NCBI GenBank assembly: GCA_013041835.1
Contig: JABDRH010000397.1
Coordinates: 1 to 11,014 of the forward strand
DNA length: 11,014 bases
Origin: Desulfatitalea sp.
Lineage (GTDB): Bacteria > Desulfobacterota > Desulfobacteria > Desulfobacterales > Desulfosarcinaceae
Direction of reading: 5' to 3'
Shown: piece after piece, positions 7,070 through 11,014 of the stretch
Layout: each line of letters begins with the position of its first letter
How positions within the stretch are numbered: the first letter of the stretch is position 1
The notes under the pieces: model-generated
What the model saw: the letters and a program-made list of their open reading frames with translations, nothing else
The model's database searches: none
What the model was told of the DNA's origin: nothing
Made by a program: the position numbers and the translations under genes

Positions 7070-8260
7070 CTAGTGAATGCCCAGGGCGCGGGCGAGCGCA
7101 TCGGCCTTGTCGGTCTGTTCCCACGGGAAAATATCCCTGCCGAAGTGGCCTCCCACCGACGAATCCCGGTAGGACCAGCCGTCCGGCCGGGTCAGTTTCA
7201 GATCCTGGGTAATGGCCGCTGGGCGGAAGTCGAACAGCTCGCCCGATTCCAATTCGGCCTGAATGGCGGTCTCGCCCACCTTCCCGGTGCCGAATGTGTC
7301 CACATTGATGCTCAGCGGCTTGGCCACCCCGATGGCGTAAGCCACCTGGATTTCGCACTTGTCAGCCAGACCGGCGGCCACGACGTTCTTGGCCGCGTAG
7401 CGGGCATAATAGGCCGCTGATCGGTCCACCTTGGAGGGGTCCTTGCCGCTGAAAGCGCCGCCGCCGTGACAGCCCACGCCGCCATAGCTGTCCACGATGA
7501 TTTTACGGCCGGTCAGGCCGGCGTCGCCGTGGGGGCCGCCAATGACGAACTTGCCGGTGGGATTGATCCAGAAGCCGGTGTCGTTATCCAGCAAACCGGT
7601 CTTTCCCAGCGCCTCCTGGGTCGCCTGAATAAGGTCCTCACGGATTCGCGCCGGATCGATGTCATCCGTCTGGTGGGAAATCACGACATTGGTGATGCGC
7701 GTGGGCATCCCGTCTTCGTGGCGCACCGACACCTGCGTCTTGGCATCCGGCCGCAGATAAGGGATATCACCATGTTTTCGCAGCCGCTGCAAGTGCAACA
7801 GCAATTGATGGCTGAAGTGAATCGGGGCGGGCATCAACGAAGCCGTGGCGCGGGTGGCGTAACCGAACATCATGCCCTGGTCGCCGGCGCCCTGCTCCTG
7901 GAACAGCCCCTGACCTTCACACACGCCTTGGGAAATATCACAGGATTGCGGATGGATACGGCAGTCGTAGGCAAAGGTGTCGCAACTGAAAAGCAATTCA
8001 TCCCGGTCGTAGCCGATTTCGCGGACCACTTGCCGGGCGATGGCCTCCGGGTCGATGTCATCCCAACCGCGACAGGTGATCTCACCCAGGTTGATCAGAA
8101 AATTGGTGGTTACGGCTGTTTCGCAAGCTACCTTGGCGGCCGGGTCCTTGGCCAGGCAGGCATCTAAAATGGCGTCCGACACCTGGTCGCATACCTTGTC
8201 CGGGTGACCTTCGCTCACCGATTCGCTCGTGAATACGTGGTTGTTCTGCAGTTTACTCAT
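7070..8260 (-). CDS. metK: S-adenosylmethionine synthetase (methionine adenosyltransferase)
   Basis: MetK condenses methionine and ATP to S-adenosylmethionine, releasing phosphate and diphosphate; it is a cytoplasmic, Mg2+/K+-dependent tetramer. The 396-residue length is normal. Diagnostic motifs are present: TSESVSEGHPDK at 11-22, GAGDQGMMFGYA at 124-135, and GGGAFSGKDPSKVDRS at 266-281. An AAGGA ribosome site lies about 6 bases before the ATG at 8258-8260. It is the first gene of the inferred metK-ahcY-methyltransferase operon, transcribed from the promoter region at 8286-8365. Placement beside a betaine-forming methyltransferase suggests it is dedicated to, or boosted for, heavy SAM demand. 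Whether the genome has a second housekeeping metK cannot be seen here. Confidence 0.98.
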   Translation of the reverse strand: MSKLQNNHVFTSESVSEGHPDKVCDQVSDAILDACLAKDPAAKVACETAVTTNFLINLGEITCRGWDDIDPEAIARQVVREIGYDRDELLFSCDTFAYDCRIHPQSCDISQGVCEGQGLFQEQGAGDQGMMFGYATRATASLMPAPIHFSHQLLLHLQRLRKHGDIPYLRPDAKTQVSVRHEDGMPTRITNVVISHQTDDIDPARIREDLIQATQEALGKTGLLDNDTGFWINPTGKFVIGGPHGDAGLTGRKIIVDSYGGVGCHGGGAFSGKDPSKVDRSAAYYARYAAKNVVAAGLADKCEIQVAYAIGVAKPLSINVDTFGTGKVGETAIQAELESGELFDFRPAAITQDLKLTRPDGWSYRDSSVGGHFGRDIFPWEQTDKADALARALGIH

Positions 8261-8285
8261 TGTCTTCCTTTCATTACAGGGTACT

Positions 8286-8313
8286 TATATATGTTCTTGA
8301 AATCAACGGACAA
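8286..8313 (-). promoter_or_regulatory. Possible sigma-70-type promoter of metK
   Basis: Read on the minus strand, TTGTCC (8313-8308) and TATATA (8291-8286) are separated by 16 bases and sit about 25 bases before the metK start. The match to TTGACA/TATAAT is only partial. If real, it would give basal transcription downstream of the sigma-54 promoter. AT-rich leaders can produce such matches by chance. Confidence 0.3.
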
Positions 8314-8349
8314 TTGTTGGGGACGCTGAATCGCAAGGGAGTTCAAGAC

Positions 8350-8365
8350 AGCAATTAATGTGCCA
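8350..8365 (-). promoter_or_regulatory. Sigma-54 (RpoN) promoter of the metK-ahcY-methyltransferase operon
   Basis: The minus strand reads TGGCACATTAATTGCT. This matches the -24/-12 consensus TGGCAC-N5-TTGCW at every specified base, with GG and GC at the required spacing. It faces metK, predicting a start near 8339 and a leader of about 79 bases. The gene transcribed away from the other side of this region encodes a sigma-54 activator, which strongly supports the reading. No other sigma-54 match of this quality was seen in the window. Confidence 0.78.
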
Positions 8366-8767
8366 GCCGATCGCCGTTATCCGAGTGCGCGCCCGTATCG
8401 CATTAGAACCATATAAATTAGGACTTGTCACCATCGAAGGAGACGCTGGGCCATTGAAAATGGGTGCCGCACCGAGCGTCCGGTTGGGCAAAAATGAATC
8501 GCTTTTATCAGGAAATCCTAAGAAGGTGGGAAATATTTGCTCGCCAAATGAAGCGCCAACGCCTTGGCCGCCGCCGCGGCCCGCCGGGTCTGCCGAGAGT
8601 CGGGATTTCGCCTTGCAATGCCGGCAGGTATTTATTATGAAGGGGGCGTCGGCAGTGATATGCAATGGAGCAACTTTCTGACAAGGGTGTGCAAAAATTG
8701 CTCACTTGCTGTTGCTCCCCCATTCAAACCATACCGCCGCGTGCCGGCGGTTTTGGAGCCTCAGTCC
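8366..8767. promoter_or_regulatory. Divergent intergenic control region with candidate activator-binding dyads
   Basis: This stretch of about 400 bp between the sigma-54 promoter and the activator gene has no supportable protein gene. Three short dyads could be upstream activator sites: CCATTGAAAATGG (8451-8463, perfect 5-bp arms), ATTTGCTCGCCAAAT (8535-8549, perfect 5-bp arms), and TGTGCAAAAATTGCTCA (8688-8704, 7-bp arms with one mismatch). GGAGCAAC at 8667-8674 is also repeated inverted at 8711-8718. They lie about 110, 200 and 360 bp from the predicted operon start, and the first two fall in the usual enhancer range. Short dyads arise by chance, so none is certain. No convincing promoter for the activator gene was found. 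Confidence 0.35.
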
Positions 8768-10138
8768 ATGGTTGACGATCCTCAAGAACAGATCAAGATT
8801 ATATGTGTGGACAAGGGCAGGGGCCTGGCTAGGCAAGTCATGCAGATCTTCGGTGAAGAAAAGATCTGCCTGGCGTATGAACGCAGCCTGGATGAAGTGG
8901 TGGACCGTTTCGAGCGCGAAGCATTCGATCTGATGCTTTTTTCCAGTTCCATGACCTATACCGAACCGGACAATGCCCTGGAAATCCTAGACCTGATAAC
9001 GGCCAAATGCCCTGGCACCCAGATTCTATTTTTCACCTATCCGGGGCGACTCAAGATTGCTCACGAAGCGTTGCGTACAGGCGTGTTTCACTACTCCACG
9101 CTGCCGGTTAGCGATGAAGAACTCAAGCTGCTCATCGAAACCGCCATCGACACCTCTCCCCGCCTGGGGCTGAATCTGATGCTCCGTTCCGCAGTGGAGG
9201 AGACCACCTTTGAAAGCATGGTGGGCCGTTCAAGCGCCATGCGCCAAGTCTACCGGCAAATCCGCCAGGCGGCGGCCACCGACATTCCCGTGTTGCTCTC
9301 CGGGGAAACCGGCACCGGCAAGGAGCTGGCCGCCCAAGCGATTCACGAGTTGAGCGCGCGCGCGCGCGCGCCGTACATCACCGTGCACATCGGATCGTTG
9401 CCGCCGGACTTGGTGGCCAGCGAACTGTTCGGTCACGAGCGTGGTGCCTTCACAAGCGCCACCGGCCAGCGCAAGGGCTGTTTTGAAACCGCCAACGGCG
9501 GGACGGTCTTCCTGGACGAATTGTCCACCATCGATGAAAAGATGCAGATCAGCCTGCTGCGCCTGCTGGAAAAGTGTGAATTCAGCCGTATCGGCAGCCA
9601 GAAGACCCTCTCGGTGGATGTGCGCGTGCTTGCCGCAACCAATGCCGACTTGGAAGACGAGATCCGGCGGGGCAACTTCCGGGAGGATCTCTTTTACCGG
9701 CTCGATGTGCTGCATATCGAAATGCCGGCGTTGCGGGAGCGCCACGGCGACATCAACCTGCTGGTGGACCATTTTATCAACGGCGCCTGCGAGCACTTCC
9801 AAAAGAGTATCCGCGGCATATCCCCGGATTTCATCAGTTGCCTGGAAGCCTATCCCTGGCCGGGTAATGTGCGGGAGCTGCGCAACATCATTCAGCGCGC
9901 CGTGATTTCCTGTAGCGGCGATATTCTGAGCACGGCCCACCTGCCCGAACGCATCCGTCAATACAGGGGCAAAGACAGCACCATCACCATCCGGGTCGGA
10001 ACGCGCCTGGAACAGGCCGAAAAGGAGCTCATCGCCCGTACGCTTGATCATACCGGCAACAACCGCACCCGCACCAGCGAAATCCTCGGCATCTCCCGCC
10101 GGTCCCTGTACAACAAAATGCGGCGCTATGGCCTTTGA
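8768..10138 (+). CDS. Sigma-54-dependent transcriptional activator with degenerate receiver-like N-terminal domain
   Basis: This NtrC-type enhancer-binding protein would use ATP hydrolysis to open sigma-54 promoters. It has 456 residues. The N-terminal domain (about 8-128) looks like a CheY receiver, but the phosphoacceptor is missing: the third strand reads FDLMLFSSS where Asp is expected, the acidic pair after strand 1 is reduced to VDKG, and the usual Lys after strand 5 is Leu in YSTLPVS. The AAA+ domain (about 148-385) has Walker A GETGTGKE at 179-186, the sigma-54 contact loop GAFTSA at 226-231 (usual form GAFTGA), Walker B GGTVFLDE at 244-251, and PWPGNVRELRN. A Fis-type helix-turn-helix ends the protein (TSEILGISRRSLYNKMRRYG). 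ATG 8768 is chosen because GGAG lies 9 bases upstream and it begins the folded domain; the frame stays open upstream to 8564. The gene is divergent from the metK operon, its likely target. Confidence 0.92.
   Translation: MVDDPQEQIKIICVDKGRGLARQVMQIFGEEKICLAYERSLDEVVDRFEREAFDLMLFSSSMTYTEPDNALEILDLITAKCPGTQILFFTYPGRLKIAHEALRTGVFHYSTLPVSDEELKLLIETAIDTSPRLGLNLMLRSAVEETTFESMVGRSSAMRQVYRQIRQAAATDIPVLLSGETGTGKELAAQAIHELSARARAPYITVHIGSLPPDLVASELFGHERGAFTSATGQRKGCFETANGGTVFLDELSTIDEKMQISLLRLLEKCEFSRIGSQKTLSVDVRVLAATNADLEDEIRRGNFREDLFYRLDVLHIEMPALRERHGDINLLVDHFINGACEHFQKSIRGISPDFISCLEAYPWPGNVRELRNIIQRAVISCSGDILSTAHLPERIRQYRGKDSTITIRVGTRLEQAEKELIARTLDHTGNNRTRTSEILGISRRSLYNKMRRYGL
9354..9371 (+). repeat. 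(GC)9 dinucleotide tract inside the activator gene
   Basis: Eighteen bases of uninterrupted alternating GC encode part of Ser-Ala-Arg-Ala-Arg-Ala-Pro (residues 196-202), just after the Walker A helix. Such tracts can slip by 2 bp during replication and can adopt Z-DNA. A slip here would shift the frame and remove most of the AAA+ domain. GC-rich coding could also produce it by chance. Confidence 0.9.
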
Positions 10139-10155
10139 ACCGCTGCTTCAACGAA

Positions 10156-10174
10156 TACAGGGTTTTCTCCTGTA
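10156..10174 (+). terminator. Weak hairpin after the activator gene
   Basis: TACAGG and CCTGTA form a 6-bp stem with a 7-base loop, 17 bases past the stop codon. No T-tract follows, so it is a poor rho-independent terminator and could equally be an operator. Confidence 0.22.
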
Positions 10175-10187
10175 ACGAAATCCGATA

Positions 10188-10202
10188 TGGTGACGCACTT
10201 GC
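10188..10202 (+). promoter_or_regulatory. Candidate sigma-54 promoter before the corrinoid-activator gene
   Basis: The sequence TGGTGACGCACTTGC keeps the essential GG and GC at the right spacing and a perfect TTGC -12 element. The -24 box is only TGG, with the following CAC lost. It points toward the gene starting at 10327, about 125 bp away. The match is degenerate, but the upstream neighbour is a sigma-54 activator. Confidence 0.38.
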
Positions 10203-10326
10203 GTTTACGCGGCACAATCACCACAAGCGGTCCATGCCCGGTGTGCACCTGCCTTCCGAAGCGCACCGGACCGTGTCGCAGACGCCGCGTTTGTAGTGAA
10301 AATGTATCATAAGATTGGAGTCGCTC

Positions 10327-11014
10327 ATGAGCACCGTTCAGGTCACGTTCCTTCCCAACAATGTCGCCATCCAGGTTCCCCAGGGGGAAAATTTGATCCG
10401 CGCCGCCATGGCGGCCGGCGTACACATCAACGCTTCCTGCGGGGGCGACGGTGTTTGCGGCAAGTGCCGCGTCATTATCGAGGATGGTGCCGTGGAAAGC
10501 GATGCCAGCGAGAGAATCAACACCGAAGCATGGGAGCGGGGCTATCGCCTGGCCTGTAAAACCAGAGTCGCCGGGGATGTGACCGTCCGCATCCCGGTGG
10601 AATCGGCCGTGGACACCTCGGCCCTTCAGCGCTCGGCTCCCCGGCGCACGGCCGCCGTGCAACAGATCGGCCTGGACGACATCAAGGCCCAGGGGCTCTT
10701 TCTCCCGGCCGTGGAAAAACGGTACCTGGAACTGCCGCCCCCCGACGCACAGGATCATGTGCCCGACGTCACGCGGCTGATCAATCACCTGCGCCTGCAC
10801 CATGACGAACACGGCATGCAGGTGCCCCTGCCGGTCATTCGCAAGATTCCCAGAGTGTTCAGGGAGCAGGATTTCAAAGTGACCGTCACCCTCGCGCGGC
10901 CGGTGCGCAGCTCGGGTAAGACCCTGATTATCAACGTGCAGCCCGGCGATACCACGGCCCACCACTTTGCCGTGGCCATGGATATCGGCACCACTACGGT
11001 GTACGGACAAGTGG
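10327..11014 (+). CDS. Reductive activator of corrinoid proteins, [2Fe-2S]/ASKHA type (RACo/RamA-like; partial, runs off right edge)
   Basis: Proteins of this family use ATP to drive electrons onto the cobalt of corrinoid methyl carriers that have slipped to the inactive Co(II) state, returning them to Co(I). The visible 229 residues begin with a plant-type ferredoxin domain (about 1-90). Its cluster ligands are C38, C44 and C47 in CGGDGVCGKC and C77 in LACKT. A linker and middle domain follow, and the start of the ASKHA ATPase fold is seen at the edge as MDIGTTTVYG (D219). Full-length members are usually about 600 residues, so roughly two thirds is missing. GGAG lies 6 bases before the ATG. 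The target corrinoid protein, perhaps for methylamine, betaine or the acetyl-CoA pathway, is not in the window. Confidence 0.9.
   Translation, partial: MSTVQVTFLPNNVAIQVPQGENLIRAAMAAGVHINASCGGDGVCGKCRVIIEDGAVESDASERINTEAWERGYRLACKTRVAGDVTVRIPVESAVDTSALQRSAPRRTAAVQQIGLDDIKAQGLFLPAVEKRYLELPPPDAQDHVPDVTRLINHLRLHHDEHGMQVPLPVIRKIPRVFREQDFKVTVTLARPVRSSGKTLIINVQPGDTTAHHFAVAMDIGTTTVYGQV

Noticed and set aside
6995..8360. SAM or SAH riboswitch before metK or ahcY
   Set aside because: I looked for conserved riboswitch core segments in the 75-bp metK-ahcY gap and the metK leader and saw none. A covariance-model search would settle it.
8602..8617. Second sigma-54-like match, GGGATTTCGCCTTGCA, toward the activator gene
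   Set aside because: The -12 element is good, but the -24 element keeps only GG, and the match is much weaker than the one at 8350-8365.
8303..8681. Overlapping open frames on both strands (minus 8303-8665, plus 8358-8681) in the divergent control region
   Set aside because: Neither has a convincing ribosome site or recognisable domain, and both overlap the consensus sigma-54 promoter.
1..11014. CRISPR arrays, tRNA or rRNA genes
   Set aside because: No regularly spaced direct repeats, cloverleaf patterns or rRNA-like sequence were seen on either strand.

Overview
The window looks like chromosomal DNA of a salt-adapted, anaerobic-type proteobacterium. A sulfate-reducer-like deltaproteobacterium fits best, but this is inferred from gene content and was not tested. 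The clues are a Na+/H+ antiporter, an operon for making glycine betaine from glycine, a sigma-54 regulator, and the start of a reductive activator of corrinoid proteins. The conserved genes are GC-rich. The block at about 1.9-3.6 kb is visibly AT-rich and reads like acquired DNA.

Layout. (1) 1-1208, minus strand: NhaA antiporter, cut by the left edge. (2) 1209-1896: no gene. It holds two short elements with inverted repeats, one of about 154 bp (1239-1392) and a fold-back one of about 160 bp (1716-1875). (3) 1897-3593, plus strand, AT-rich: a small four-helix membrane protein, a LOG-family phosphoribohydrolase, and an unrecognised protein built of two repeats of about 50 residues. A perfect 28-bp-arm hairpin lies between the last two. 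(4) 3594-3796: an intergenic palindrome. (5) 8260 down to 3797, minus strand: metK, then ahcY, then a fused glycine/sarcosine plus sarcosine/dimethylglycine N-methyltransferase. (6) 8261-8767: divergent control region with a consensus sigma-54 promoter facing metK. (7) 8768-10138, plus strand: sigma-54-dependent activator with a degenerate receiver domain. (8) 10327 to the right edge: [2Fe-2S]/ASKHA corrinoid-activating protein, partial.

How the genes work together. MetK makes S-adenosylmethionine. The fused methyltransferase spends three of them per glycine to make the osmoprotectant glycine betaine. AhcY removes the inhibitory by-product S-adenosylhomocysteine. The operon therefore supplies its own methyl donor and clears its own product inhibitor. 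The sigma-54 promoter at 8350-8365 and the divergently transcribed sigma-54 activator suggest dedicated, all-or-none control of betaine synthesis. With NhaA nearby, the theme is salt and osmotic homeostasis. The corrinoid activator points to one-carbon or methyl-transfer metabolism beyond the right edge.

The most interesting observations are the sigma-54 circuit on a betaine/SAM-cycle operon, the activator's missing phosphoacceptor, a (GC)9 tract inside that activator, and the cluster of palindromic elements around the AT-rich island.
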